Positions 1 through 8,314 of a stretch of DNA of 17,064 nt are shown here, one piece after another. A program made the translations under genes and the position numbers. The stretch lies in contig CAYPHJ010000099.1 of the NCBI GenBank assembly GCA_964410485.1, positions 1 through 17,064 on the forward strand, written 5' to 3'. The notes beneath the pieces were generated by a model. That model did not search any database, was not told where the DNA came from, and was given only the letters and a program-made list of their open reading frames with translations. This DNA is from CAYPHJ01 sp964410485 (GTDB taxonomy: Bacteria > Desulfobacterota > Binatia > UBA9968). Position 1 is the stretch's first letter; every line of letters begins with the position of its first letter.

Positions 1-101
1 CTAGGAACCTTGTCCCAACAAGCCGGACCGCAAGCGGAGCGAGACGCTACATGATGGTCGTCTGTCGCGTTCGGCTAACGGGTCCGCCACCCCGTGCAGT
101 C

Positions 102-971
102 TCAAATCACCTTCTCGATAACTGCCGCCGCCCTGATCTCCTTTGCGCGACCGTCCTGTAGCGCCACTTCCCTGAGGATCGAGTCGGTGGAAGTTAGCGA
201 CGGCAGCAGGCTGGGCTCAAAGCTGCGAGCAAATAAGTCGTGGCATCTCTGCAGAACGCTGGGTCTTTTGGCGAGAGCCGGCAACCAATAACCGATTTCT
301 CTAAGCGCTACCTCCGGCTCGGTTTTGAATAAGCTAATGCTCTGCGAATAAACGGATGCGACTTTCGTGACCAGGGTTCGGTTGGCTTCGAGAAAGCGGC
401 GAGTTGTGGCAAGCGGCACCCAGTGACAGTCCAGATCGAGGCTATCGGCCACCAGGAAGAAGCCCTCCTCTTCCGCGACAAATGCCTTTTCAGGAGGCAG
501 CAGGGCCGCATCGATGTGTCCATCCGCCAGCGCTTCCATGCTTCTATCGTTGAGACCAAGATCGATCAGTTGCACGTCCCGTTGCGCATCGAGGCCCCAC
601 CTTCTCAGCAATGCGAGCATCATCATACCCGCCATGCGGCGTGGCTGATTAATGCCGATTCGTTTGTCCTTGAGGTCCGCGATGACGCGAATGGACGAGT
701 TGGCGGCAAGGTAGAATGCCGGGCGGTTAAGGACTCCGCCGACGATCACCAGGTCATTGCCACTGAGTAACGAAAAGATCAACGACGGTGCGTTGGGCGT
801 GCCGATCGGTGTTTCGTGGGCGACAATGTCTGAGACGATTTTCTCTTCATCCTGTTGATTTACGACTTCGATAAGGAGGTTCTCTTTGTCAAAAAGCCCG
901 GCTGCTTTCCCAATCAGCGGGAGAGAACGGCCGATGCTCGATACGCCAAGGCCAATTTTAACTCGCTCCAT
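102..971 (-). CDS. NMT1/THI5-like ABC transporter substrate-binding protein, leaderless
   Basis: The 289-residue protein has the two-lobe periplasmic-binding-protein type II pattern of the NMT1/THI5/SsuA group: an opening strand (VKIGLGVSSIG), the helix 'GKAAGLFDKENLLIEVV' at about residues 22-38, a GTPNAP ligand-loop region near 58, and 'DLKDKRIGINQP' near 100. Such proteins normally bind small organic ligands for an ABC importer. There is no signal peptide: the ATG at 971 is preceded by GGAG ten bases upstream and the protein enters the first beta-strand at once, so the short start looks genuine. It would therefore be cytosolic unless exported another way. It lies 52 bases after the luciferase-like gene and is probably cotranscribed with it; no ABC permease or ATPase is in view. 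The ligand is unknown. It could be a cytosolic sensor or a THI5-like enzyme instead of a transporter part. The family call is fairly secure, the role is not. Confidence 0.75.
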   Translation of the reverse strand: MERVKIGLGVSSIGRSLPLIGKAAGLFDKENLLIEVVNQQDEEKIVSDIVAHETPIGTPNAPSLIFSLLSGNDLVIVGGVLNRPAFYLAANSSIRVIADLKDKRIGINQPRRMAGMMMLALLRRWGLDAQRDVQLIDLGLNDRSMEALADGHIDAALLPPEKAFVAEEEGFFLVADSLDLDCHWVPLATTRRFLEANRTLVTKVASVYSQSISLFKTEPEVALREIGYWLPALAKRPSVLQRCHDLFARSFEPSLLPSLTSTDSILREVALQDGRAKEIRAAAVIEKVI

Positions 972-1023
972 GCGTTAACTTCTCCGAGTGATTTTACATC
1001 CGGTTTCACAATCGCCGGCTCCT

Positions 1024-2103
1024 CTATCGTATTGGCGCGACGCGCGGCGCGACGCGTTCGATGAAACGCATCATCGAGGCGCGCGCCTGGCGATCGGTCA
1101 GACCGCCCAGCGCGAAGTTTCCCGCCAGGTCCGTCAGGTACAAGCGCTCCCGGGCATATTCCACTCTCTCGCGCATCTCATCCGCATCTCCGACAAGCAC
1201 GCGGTTGCGCGCCGCCATGTCAGCGAACGTCAACGTCTGCATCTTTTTCCGGTGCTCTTCGTGACTGCGATACGACTCCGGGTCCGCCACCCCGGGTGTC
1301 AGGCTATTGGCATGCATGGCAGCCGTATGATATTCGGCCAATCCCCGCTCCACAGCGGCGCGCGACTCAGCGGAGGTTTCGCCCACATTGATGTGATAGA
1401 CGGCGAGCACGCGGCTCGTTGAATGTTCGTATCCCGCCGCTTGGCGCGCCTGCAAATAAGCTTCTACTTTTGGACGCAGGTCTTCAACATCGTGAAGAAA
1501 GGGAATGACCATCAGGTGAAATCCCTGTCGTCCGGCAAGCTCGAAGGATGCCACCGTCGAGGTGGCGGCCATCCACACTGTCGGGTGCGGCCGTTGCAAC
1601 GGTCGCGGCCACACCTCGACGCCATTGTATTCGTAGAAGCGGTCCTTGTGATTCAAAGCCGGCTCGCTCCATGCTTTGAGGATCACATCCAGATTTTCCC
1701 GGAAGCGGTCGCGCAGCTCATCGAGGCGGACACCGAATGTGAGAGCCTCCCACTTTACAAAGCCATGACCAATACCGAACTGCAGGCGGCCCTGGCTCAG
1801 ACAATCTAGTGTGGCGTAATCCTCGGCAAGGCGCAGCGGGTTGTGATAGGGCAGCAATACCACAGCAGTGCCGATGCGAATCTTCGATGTCCTTTGCGCG
1901 ATCGCGGCCCCAATAACTGGTGTCGCCGAAAAGAGACCGCCGAAGGAATGGAAGTGATGCTCGGCCAGCCAAACTGAGTCGAACCCAAGGTCTTCAGCGT
2001 ACGCTGTCTGCTCGACGATCGTACGCAAACGTTCAGCGCCTTCCGCTCGAGTGGCGGGAAGAGACGACGGTAGATAGAACAATCCATAACGCATGGCGGA
2101 CAT
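1024..2103 (-). CDS. LLM-class flavin-dependent oxidoreductase (bacterial luciferase-like)
   Basis: A 359-residue TIM-barrel flavoprotein of the luciferase-like monooxygenase family. Visible marks are the N-terminal strand MRYGLFYLPSS, the helix and strand 'AEDLGFDSVWLAEHHF' (about residues 36-51; WLAEHHF is typical of the alkanal-monooxygenase branch), 'IRIGTAVVLLPYHNPLRLAE' (about 76-94), and 'LDCLSQGRLQFGIGHG' (about 99-114). Length is normal for the family. Such enzymes use reduced FMN and oxygen to oxidise organic substrates; the substrate here cannot be read from sequence. The start at 2103 has a weak GAGCGA upstream; the inner ATG at 2094 has no ribosome site. It is followed 52 bases later by the substrate-binding protein and lies 178 bases after tcuB, so it may be a separate two-gene unit or the tail of the tct-tcu operon. 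Confidence 0.85.
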   Translation of the reverse strand: MSAMRYGLFYLPSSLPATRAEGAERLRTIVEQTAYAEDLGFDSVWLAEHHFHSFGGLFSATPVIGAAIAQRTSKIRIGTAVVLLPYHNPLRLAEDYATLDCLSQGRLQFGIGHGFVKWEALTFGVRLDELRDRFRENLDVILKAWSEPALNHKDRFYEYNGVEVWPRPLQRPHPTVWMAATSTVASFELAGRQGFHLMVIPFLHDVEDLRPKVEAYLQARQAAGYEHSTSRVLAVYHINVGETSAESRAAVERGLAEYHTAAMHANSLTPGVADPESYRSHEEHRKKMQTLTFADMAARNRVLVGDADEMRERVEYARERLYLTDLAGNFALGGLTDRQARASMMRFIERVAPRVAPIR

Positions 2104-2158
2104 ATATTCGCTCGGCAGAGGTAAGTCAATTTATAAGGCAAGGTTGAGGCTGAGGTTC

Positions 2159-2203
2159 AGGTTAAGAGATGGCTCAGCTAACCCCAAGCCTAAAGCTTAA
2201 CCT
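2159..2203. repeat. Inverted repeat between tcuB and the luciferase-like gene
   Basis: AGGTTAAG at 2159-2166 is mirrored by CTTAACCT at 2196-2203, with an inner GGCT/AGCC pair (about 2171-2174 and 2187-2190). It sits 56 bases upstream of the luciferase-like start and 79 bases downstream of tcuB, where a transcription terminator or an operator would lie. No T-tract follows on the minus strand, so an operator or attenuator-like hairpin is as likely as a terminator. Function is inferred from position only. Confidence 0.3.
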
Positions 2204-2281
2204 ATTGTGTGTCCGGTTCCTGGTCGCGGGTTAGGAGGGGAGAAAACTCGAGACTCTAGGCCCGGGACTCGAAACCGCTTC

Positions 2282-3376
2282 CTAGCGCCGTTGCTCGATT
2301 GAGTAGCGAACAAGCGCCGCGTAACGATAAACGACGTGAGCAAACTTGCTGTAGGGGGCCGTAATGAAGAAAGCGGCTACCGTGGCCAGGTGAATGACCA
2401 GCAAGGTTCCCATCGCAGGCGTCTCCCGAAATGCGAGTAGCAACAAGCCCGTTAGACTGGTCAGAAAGAGTATGAACAGGAAAGCAACATCCATCGTCAA
2501 CATGCGCTCTGCGGCGGGATCACGGTCGCTTTTCCACTTGAGATAGAGGAGCCCGATGGTGCCGACGACGAGCGCGATGCCGCCAACCGTGCCCAGAACA
2601 ACGGGCCAACTTAAGAGCGGATACGGCGCCTGCCAGTTGAAGAAGTGATGATAGAAGGCGGCGACGGTGGTGGAGGCCAGTGCCGACAAGAAGCCGTAGA
2701 AGACCAGGTGGTGGAACCAGCGCCGCGATTGAGAGAATGCCGCATCCGGGTAGTTGCAGCCGGCCCCGCCGCCCTTCATGTACGCAAGGCCGAAGGCATC
2801 CTGTGTGGCGCGCCAGAGCGCCTGCACATCGATCAACTCCGACAAACGCCCACCCGTGTCACGCCAGAAGCGCAAGGCACCCGTGAAAAGGACTACGAAA
2901 CCATAGCCGACGATGATGAGCGGTGGCACGGTCATGGCGGTGAAGGGAATGACTTTGTAAAAGGCGCCTTCACCGACATGTGTGGCAAACAGGACTTCAC
3001 TTCCCATAAATAGCAGTACCAGGAGCATTATGATGATCAGCGAGCCAGCGGTAATCAGGGTGACGGCCAGGCCGCTGCGTGTGAACAAACCCGACAGAAT
3101 GGCCGGCCAGCTAAAATCCCGATAGGTATCCGCCCTTAGGTCGGCCATAAGCTTCGGAATGTTGACGCCGAACTCGTGCGGCGGCGCGTACTGGCAAGAG
3201 TAATAACAGTCGCGGCAGTCGAAGCAAAGATTCGCGAGATAGGTAAGGTCTCGCTTGGTGAAAACCCTGCGTTGCTCCATGGCGGGAAAGACCGCACAGT
3301 ACCCTTCGCAGTAGCGGCAGGCGTTGCAGATGCGCATCTGCCGCTCGCCGTCTTTGGTGAGATCAGGCGATTGCAT
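2282..3376 (-). CDS. tcuB: Tricarballylate utilization protein TcuB (Fe-S/membrane electron carrier)
   Basis: TcuB reoxidises the flavin of TcuA and passes electrons to the membrane quinone pool. From the chosen start (364 residues) two ferredoxin-type motifs are plain: C17-x2-C20-x2-C23-x3-C27 and C51-x2-C54-x2-C57-x3-C61, enough for two [4Fe-4S] clusters. A hydrophobic C-terminal part from about residue 90 holds several membrane segments (for example TLITAGSLIIIMLLVLLFMG) with histidines that could bind heme, as in the CitB/TcuB family. The reading frame extends upstream to 3421, but the ATG at 3376 is preferred: it lies 14 bases inside the end of tcuA, follows GGGAAG, and gives the usual N terminus. 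The overlap implies translational coupling with tcuA. The family call is strong; the actual substrate of the pair is inferred from homology. Confidence 0.88.
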   Translation of the reverse strand: MQSPDLTKDGERQMRICNACRYCEGYCAVFPAMEQRRVFTKRDLTYLANLCFDCRDCYYSCQYAPPHEFGVNIPKLMADLRADTYRDFSWPAILSGLFTRSGLAVTLITAGSLIIIMLLVLLFMGSEVLFATHVGEGAFYKVIPFTAMTVPPLIIVGYGFVVLFTGALRFWRDTGGRLSELIDVQALWRATQDAFGLAYMKGGGAGCNYPDAAFSQSRRWFHHLVFYGFLSALASTTVAAFYHHFFNWQAPYPLLSWPVVLGTVGGIALVVGTIGLLYLKWKSDRDPAAERMLTMDVAFLFILFLTSLTGLLLLAFRETPAMGTLLVIHLATVAAFFITAPYSKFAHVVYRYAALVRYSIEQRR

Positions 3377-4754
3377 GGCACGCCGCTTCCCGCCCGGCAA
3401 TTCTTCCGAACACCGAACCAATGGTTAAGCCGAATCCCGCGAGATACCCGCGGGTGAGAATGTTACCCGCCATGACTTCTCCCGCTGCGAAAATGTTCTT
3501 TGCCGGCCGCTCATCGCGCATGATCACGCGCGCCTGTTCGTCGACCGCCACTCCAAGATAAGTGAAGGTAATACCGGGGCGGAGCGGATATCCGTAGTAG
3601 GGAGGGGTATCGACTTGCCGCGCCCAATGACTTTTGGGCGGCGTGATTCCTTCCGTGCGGCAAGCATCCAGCCGGCCGGGATCAAATGTGCCTGGTTGAA
3701 CCGCCCGGTTGTACTCATTCACCGCCGTAACGAGCGTCGCCGGCTCGATCTCCAGAGCGGCGGCGAGATCTGGCAGCGAGCTTGCCTCCAACGGGGGAAA
3801 CACAGACGGCATGAAGTGCGGCAGGGCTTTTGCGTCGACGATCGAATAGGCGATCTGATCCGGTTGTTGCGCGATGAGGCCGCCCCAAATCGCATAACGC
3901 TTCGGCCAGAAGTCCTCGCCCTCATCGTAGAAGCGCTTGCCGGCTTTGTTAATGACAATCCCAAACGGCACGCTATCGAGGCGCGTCACAATGCCGCCGT
4001 CGAATTTTGGCGCCCGGGCATCGAGTGCCACGGCGTGACACCCGCGAGGATTGCCGACCGGTTTGGCGCCGTGGTCGAACAGTTCTTTCAACATTCGACC
4101 CTGGTTGTGTTTCGTTCCGCGGATGATGAAATTTTCAGCCGCATTGCCCCAGTACTCCTTTAGCCACGAAATATTGGCTTCAAAACCGCCCGCCGCCACT
4201 ACAAGTGCTTTTGCTCGGATCTCTTTAGGCACCCCGCTCGATCGTGCACCAAGAAACTCGCCGTCGCGGACCTCAAGCTGCGTCACCTCAGCATCATAGA
4301 TGATCTCGACGCCCAGGCGAGCCGCTTTGTCGTAATAGGCATTGATCATCGCCTTGCCGCCGCCCAGCATAAAGAGATTGCTCCGCGCCAGGTGCAGCGT
4401 CCCGTGCAGCGGCTTTTGCCAGCGGACGCCGTTTGCGGCCATCCAATCTGCCAAATCCGCGGAGGCCTGGATGGTCAAGCGGGAGAGGCTCTCGTTGGTC
4501 TCACCGTCGGTCACTTGCCGGAGATCCTCCCAAAACTCTTCCTCTGTATAGGCACCCGTGACGTATTCGGTCGCGGCTGTATGCATGTAGCGAATATCGC
4601 GCGTGTGGCGGCTATTGCCGCCGCGAAATTCTTTTATGGCGCTTTCGAGTAAAAGCACGCGCGCGCCCTCGCGCCGCGCGCTGAGCGCCGCACAAAGCGC
4701 GGCGTTGCCGCCGCCAATGACCAGAACATCCAACAAAGGCGCCGTTTCCGTCAT
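3363..4754 (-). CDS. tcuA: FAD-dependent tricarballylate dehydrogenase TcuA
   Basis: The 463-residue protein belongs to the fumarate reductase/succinate dehydrogenase flavoprotein group. It opens with a dinucleotide-binding fold, DVLVIGGGNAALCAALSA (about 9-26), followed by an acidic residue after the second strand (LLLES). 'FRGGNSRHTRDIRYMH' near residue 43 is the TcuA-like FAD/substrate region, and the C terminus has the FAD motif 'FAAGEVMAGNILTRGYLAGF' at about 422-441. In Salmonella, TcuA oxidises tricarballylate to cis-aconitate. Length is normal and no key motif is missing. It starts 33 bases after the transporter gene and overlaps tcuB, so it is within one operon. The ribosome site is poor (no clear purine tract before the ATG at 4754), suggesting coupling to the upstream gene. 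A related tricarboxylate or unsaturated acid could be the true substrate. Confidence 0.9.
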   Translation of the reverse strand: MTETAPLLDVLVIGGGNAALCAALSARREGARVLLLESAIKEFRGGNSRHTRDIRYMHTAATEYVTGAYTEEEFWEDLRQVTDGETNESLSRLTIQASADLADWMAANGVRWQKPLHGTLHLARSNLFMLGGGKAMINAYYDKAARLGVEIIYDAEVTQLEVRDGEFLGARSSGVPKEIRAKALVVAAGGFEANISWLKEYWGNAAENFIIRGTKHNQGRMLKELFDHGAKPVGNPRGCHAVALDARAPKFDGGIVTRLDSVPFGIVINKAGKRFYDEGEDFWPKRYAIWGGLIAQQPDQIAYSIVDAKALPHFMPSVFPPLEASSLPDLAAALEIEPATLVTAVNEYNRAVQPGTFDPGRLDACRTEGITPPKSHWARQVDTPPYYGYPLRPGITFTYLGVAVDEQARVIMRDERPAKNIFAAGEVMAGNILTRGYLAGFGLTIGSVFGRIAGREAACHAIA

Positions 4755-4787
4755 GGGAGTTTTGCTTGAATCGGAGTGTCGATGCGC

Positions 4788-6767
4788 TTAGCCGATGGGC
4801 CAAGGCAGGTGGATAAGATCCTGCAACAGCCCGCGCGGAAAGTCCAGCACCATGATCCATGAAATGGCCGAGATAAGGCCGACGCCGGCCGTGGTGAGCG
4901 CCGCGGTGCGCAGCCAGGATATCTGTGCCTTGACGCGGAGGAAAACGATGAAGAACGCAACAATGGCGATAAAAAAACCAACGACAATGCAGGCAGCAAG
5001 AAAGCCAAAAAGCCACCAGACGTAGTGCCACAGGCCAACAATCCCGGGGCGACCTACGTGCTCGCCTTCGATTTCATGGTCGTAGTTCGCCGGACTCTTG
5101 CTGCCGCCGCGTGCCAATGCCATCACAACCCAGAGGCCCGGGAGCATCATTGCCGTGCTGACTGTGAGAGGGAAAATCGCCGCCAGATAGGCGCGCTGTA
5201 AACCGTCATAGAAGGCTATTACGAAGATGGCGACGACCGCGACGGCAAAGGCGAGTTGTGGGCGAAGATCGGTGGCGCGCGCGGCCTGCTCGGGCATCTC
5301 GCTCGTTTTGTTCGGCATATTGCGCGCGCCCGCCCAGACCGAAAGCAGCGTGACCGCTGCAATGATCAGCACGCCGGGGCGCAGCAGGAACTGTGGTCCG
5401 TAAAACTGGACCGCCTGATACAGATACACCTCGGAATTCGGCGCCAGGACGAAACCGATCAGGAAGGCTGGACGCGACCAGCCAAAGCGCTTCATAAAAA
5501 TACCGAGAAGGCCGACCACGAACAGCGCGATCAAGTCGCCAAGGTGGCGCGTCGCTTGAAAAGCTGCAAAGGAAATCACCATTACCATGAAAGGCGCGAG
5601 CAGGGCATAGCGTATGGTGGTAAGCTTGGCCACCCAGCGGGAGATAACGAAGCAAATGCCGGCACCGATGACGTTGGCGACGGCGAGTGACCAGACGATG
5701 ACGTAGGTGAGGTCGAGTCGCTGCTCGATCATACGCGGGCCGGGCTCGAGCCCAATGAGTACCATGCCGCCAAGAAACACGGCCATGGCGCCGGAGCCTG
5801 GAATGCCGAACAACAATGTCGGAATGAGTGCGCCGCCCTCTTTGGCGTTGTTGGCCGATTCCGGAGCGAGCACGCCGCGGATATCGCCCTTGCCGAACTG
5901 CGACTTGTCGCGCGCCGTTTGCACCACGTGGCCGTAAGCAATCCAGTCGACTACACTGCCGCCGAGCCCGGGGAGCGCGCCGATCATGCACCCCACACCG
6001 GAGCAGCGCAGCACGAGGCCGATATTGTGCCACATGTCGCGGATCCCGCGCAGCCAGCCAAACCCCAGCTTTGTTGCCTCCGCAATGGCGCGGTTTTGGC
6101 GCAGGAGATCAACGATTTCAGGCACGGCAAACATCGAGAGGCCGATCACCACCAGCGGCAGGCCGTCGTAGAGATAATTGACGCCAAAACCCATGCGTAT
6201 TTCGCCGTTGGCGGGGGCCGCGCCAAGCACGCCGAACAATAATCCGAGACCGCAACTGGCGAGACCCTTTGGCAGGCTGTTGCCGCCCAAAACGCCGACC
6301 ATCGATAAGCCAAGCACGGTCAGCATGAACAGCTCTGCGGATGTGAAAGCGAGGATCACCGGGCGGGCTATCAGGACTACGAGTGTTAAAACGATTGCGC
6401 CGAATACGCCGCCAATGAGTGAGGCGCCGAACGCGGCCGAGAGCGCGCGTGCCGCCTGTCCCTGCTTGGCAAGCGGAAAGCCGTCCATTACCGTGGCTTG
6501 AGCTGCCGAAGAGCCAGGAATGCCCATCATTACCGAGGTAAAGGTATCGGACGTCGAGATCACAGCCACCAGACCGATTAACATGGCCAGTGCCGACGTG
6601 GGCTCCATGCCGTAGAGGAAAGGCAGCAGCAGCGACAACCCAACGATGCCGCCGAGCCCTGGCAGGATGCCGATGATCAAGCCGAGGAGTACTCCGCCCA
6701 CCAGGTAGGCGAAATGGTCCGGCGAGAACAGCGAGACGAACGCCTGTGAAAGATCGCTCAGGATCAT
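4788..6767 (-). CDS. Tripartite tricarboxylate transporter, TctA-TctB fusion permease
   Basis: A 659-residue membrane protein. Residues 1-500 are a TctA large permease: glycine-rich opening 'GLIIGILPGLGGIVGLSLLL' (about 29-48), a second 'GCMIGALPGLGGSVVDWIAY' repeat near 260-280 that marks the inverted-repeat fold, then 'LLFGIPGSGAMAVFLGGMVL' near 318-337. Residues from about 501 (LRPQLAFAVAVVAIFVIAFY) to the end add further hydrophobic segments like the small subunit TctB, which is otherwise a separate gene. No separate tctB is found, so the fusion supplies both membrane subunits. The complex imports tricarboxylates with the binding protein TctC, driven by an ion gradient. It lies 63 bases after tctC and 33 bases before tcuA. 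The TctA assignment is firm; the TctB identity of the tail is from hydropathy and context. Confidence 0.9.
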   Translation of the reverse strand: MILSDLSQAFVSLFSPDHFAYLVGGVLLGLIIGILPGLGGIVGLSLLLPFLYGMEPTSALAMLIGLVAVISTSDTFTSVMMGIPGSSAAQATVMDGFPLAKQGQAARALSAAFGASLIGGVFGAIVLTLVVLIARPVILAFTSAELFMLTVLGLSMVGVLGGNSLPKGLASCGLGLLFGVLGAAPANGEIRMGFGVNYLYDGLPLVVIGLSMFAVPEIVDLLRQNRAIAEATKLGFGWLRGIRDMWHNIGLVLRCSGVGCMIGALPGLGGSVVDWIAYGHVVQTARDKSQFGKGDIRGVLAPESANNAKEGGALIPTLLFGIPGSGAMAVFLGGMVLIGLEPGPRMIEQRLDLTYVIVWSLAVANVIGAGICFVISRWVAKLTTIRYALLAPFMVMVISFAAFQATRHLGDLIALFVVGLLGIFMKRFGWSRPAFLIGFVLAPNSEVYLYQAVQFYGPQFLLRPGVLIIAAVTLLSVWAGARNMPNKTSEMPEQAARATDLRPQLAFAVAVVAIFVIAFYDGLQRAYLAAIFPLTVSTAMMLPGLWVVMALARGGSKSPANYDHEIEGEHVGRPGIVGLWHYVWWLFGFLAACIVVGFFIAIVAFFIVFLRVKAQISWLRTAALTTAGVGLISAISWIMVLDFPRGLLQDLIHLPWPIG

Positions 6768-6830
6768 CGGGCATCCGATTCGGCGGCCGTTTCAGAATCG
6801 GCTAACCTGAGATGGCCGCCATGCTCCGGT

Positions 6831-7940
6831 TTAGAACTTTACGGCGAATTTCTTCGTGAGCCAGTCACGCACCCAGCCTCTGGACTTTGGATCGACCGTG
6901 GTGGCGAGCTTGTACAGCGTCTCGGCGCGCGTACCGATGCCCTGATCGACATCTCCAAGCGCTTTCTCTGCGGCTTCATTGAATCCGGACGCCTTGACGA
7001 CCTTTGCCGCTGCCTGATGCCAGGTGTTGATGATCTCCTTGGGTGTATCCTTGGGCAGCACGATCATTTTCTGCGCGGCGAAGCCGGCGACGAAAAATGC
7101 CTTCCAGGCATCCCACTCGGGGCCGCTCGGTTTTTTGCCGTGCATCTTTTCATAAGCCTCGCCGAAATGGGGAAGGTCAGGGAACGTGGGGTCACGCACC
7201 ATGTTGCCTTGTTCGTTAATCGAGCCCCAGGCCCACAGAGGTACCGCCTTGTCTTGTTTGATCAGAGGGGTGACGCTGCGCAGGTACGCCGCGGTGGTCT
7301 GGTAATCGACGGTCGATTCGCCGCGCTCGAAAGCCAGCCGCGCCGGGCCTCGGCCTTTCATGCCGAAGACGACTTGGAGATCAAGGCCAAGAAGCTCGAA
7401 CGCGAAGGGTACGATCAGGTCGAGTGAAGTCGCGCCCTGGCTCCCATAAACCAGCCGCTTGCCGCGTAAGTTCTTCAGCTCGTCGATCGATTTGACCCCG
7501 AATTCCGGAGTAACGTATACCACTCCCCCCGTCGGAGTGACCAGGATAACAGTCCAGTCTTTGTAGTCGTATTTTACTCTGCTGTCCCCCAGCAAATAGG
7601 GGAACTGGGTCGATCCTGAAGTTCCGAGAACGCTGAGCCCGTCCGGCTTGGCGCGCTCGGCGTATTGGTTGGCGCCTGTAACGGAGCCGCCTCCCGGTAC
7701 GTTTCTAACTGCAATGACCGGATTGCCGGGCAGCGCTTGCTGAAACCGCGGCGCGAAAAAGCGTGCCCACACGTCGGATCCACCGGCAGTCGGGAACGGA
7801 ACGACAAAGTCGACGCGTTTGCCGCTGTAATCATAGGCGGCGGCTGGTGTCGCGGTGCAGATCGCGATGGCAGCGACGAAGGCGGCGGAGCCGACGGTTC
7901 TCAGCAACCGCGCGCAATTTGCTATTGAAAGATATTTCAT
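6831..7940 (-). CDS. TctC-family tripartite tricarboxylate transporter substrate-binding protein
   Basis: A 369-residue periplasmic receptor. A Sec signal peptide covers residues 1-35, with basic residues early, the hydrophobic stretch SAAFVAAIAICTATPAAA and a likely cut after AAA before YDYSG. The mature part begins 'KRVDFVVPFPTAGGSDVWAR', a variant of the family's PFPPGGxxD ligand loop, and has 'NVPGGGSVTGANQYA' near 81-95, the second conserved glycine-rich loop. The start at 7940 is strongly supported by AGGAGG nine bases upstream. It is the first gene of the leftward tct-tcu block, as expected for the most abundant component. TctC-type receptors bind citrate, tricarballylate and many other carboxylates; the downstream tcuAB suggests tricarballylate or a close analogue here. 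Confidence 0.92.
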   Translation of the reverse strand: MKYLSIANCARLLRTVGSAAFVAAIAICTATPAAAYDYSGKRVDFVVPFPTAGGSDVWARFFAPRFQQALPGNPVIAVRNVPGGGSVTGANQYAERAKPDGLSVLGTSGSTQFPYLLGDSRVKYDYKDWTVILVTPTGGVVYVTPEFGVKSIDELKNLRGKRLVYGSQGATSLDLIVPFAFELLGLDLQVVFGMKGRGPARLAFERGESTVDYQTTAAYLRSVTPLIKQDKAVPLWAWGSINEQGNMVRDPTFPDLPHFGEAYEKMHGKKPSGPEWDAWKAFFVAGFAAQKMIVLPKDTPKEIINTWHQAAAKVVKASGFNEAAEKALGDVDQGIGTRAETLYKLATTVDPKSRGWVRDWLTKKFAVKF

Positions 7941-8053
7941 GGCGTTTGTCCTCCTGATTGATAAAAAGTTTCATGTCGGCGTAACGCCCACGTTCGGCTG
8001 GGGGTTTTCCGGGCTTTGAGAAAACGATTGGCATTGCGCCCCGTTCGGTCGGG

Positions 8054-8083
8054 AGCCTATGCGATAACGATTGGCTGTGTCAA
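8054..8083 (-). promoter_or_regulatory. Candidate sigma-70 promoter for the tct-tcu operon
   Basis: On the minus strand a perfect TTGACA (8083-8078) is followed after 18 bases by TAGGCT (8059-8054), which keeps the TA---T bases of a -10 box. Transcription would start near 8047, leaving a leader of about 107 bases before tctC. It lies among the repeated ATTGGC boxes described separately, as expected of a regulated promoter. The -10 box is weak, so this is a candidate only. Confidence 0.35.
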
Positions 8084-8113
8084 ATCGGACGGCTATCAGG
8101 TTTTCCGTCCAAT
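8084..8113. repeat. Inverted repeat GGACGG-N12-CCGTCC
   Basis: GGACGG at 8087-8092 is mirrored by CCGTCC at 8105-8110, and an AT pair outside (8084-8085 with 8112-8113) extends the arms to 8 of 9 matching bases. It lies directly upstream of the candidate -35 box of the tctC promoter, a normal place for an activator site. No protein can be assigned. Confidence 0.35.
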
Positions 8114-8314
8114 TGCCAATCCGCTCCAACTTGCACTCTGGAATTCAGCTTACGCGAGATCGGCGGCGAAACCAGGCGCGAAGAGAAGTCGAGTGAGGCA
8201 GCAGCCGGCGATAACAGACCTCACTGAACAAAATTTCCCATTGTCGGTTACTTTTGGTGGTCAGCTCGGAAGGTCGCGGCGTTTTAACTTATTGTATTCT
8301 TGCCACTGTCAGTT

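Larger units (their letters stand above)
7991..8120. repeat. Repeated ATTGGC boxes and imperfect tandem unit upstream of tctC
   Basis: Two units start with CGTTCGG (7991 and 8042) and end with an identical AACGATTGGC (8023-8032 and 8066-8075); the spacing of the shared ends is 43 bases, about four helical turns. A third box occurs inverted as GCCAAT at 8115-8120. They flank the candidate tctC promoter. Repeated boxes on the same face of the helix are typical of operator sites, here perhaps for a regulator of the tricarboxylate operon. No regulator gene (TctDE-like or TcuR-like) is in the window. Confidence 0.4.

Noticed and set aside
80..1293. GGGTCCGCCACCCC shared by 80-93 and 1280-1293
   Set aside because: The second copy is inside a conserved coding sequence; flanks do not match, so it is likely coincidence in GC-rich DNA.
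2240..2281. Terminator-like CGAG...CTCG hairpin followed by TTTTC after tcuB (minus strand)
   Set aside because: The stem is only four bases before mismatches and the T-run is four bases.
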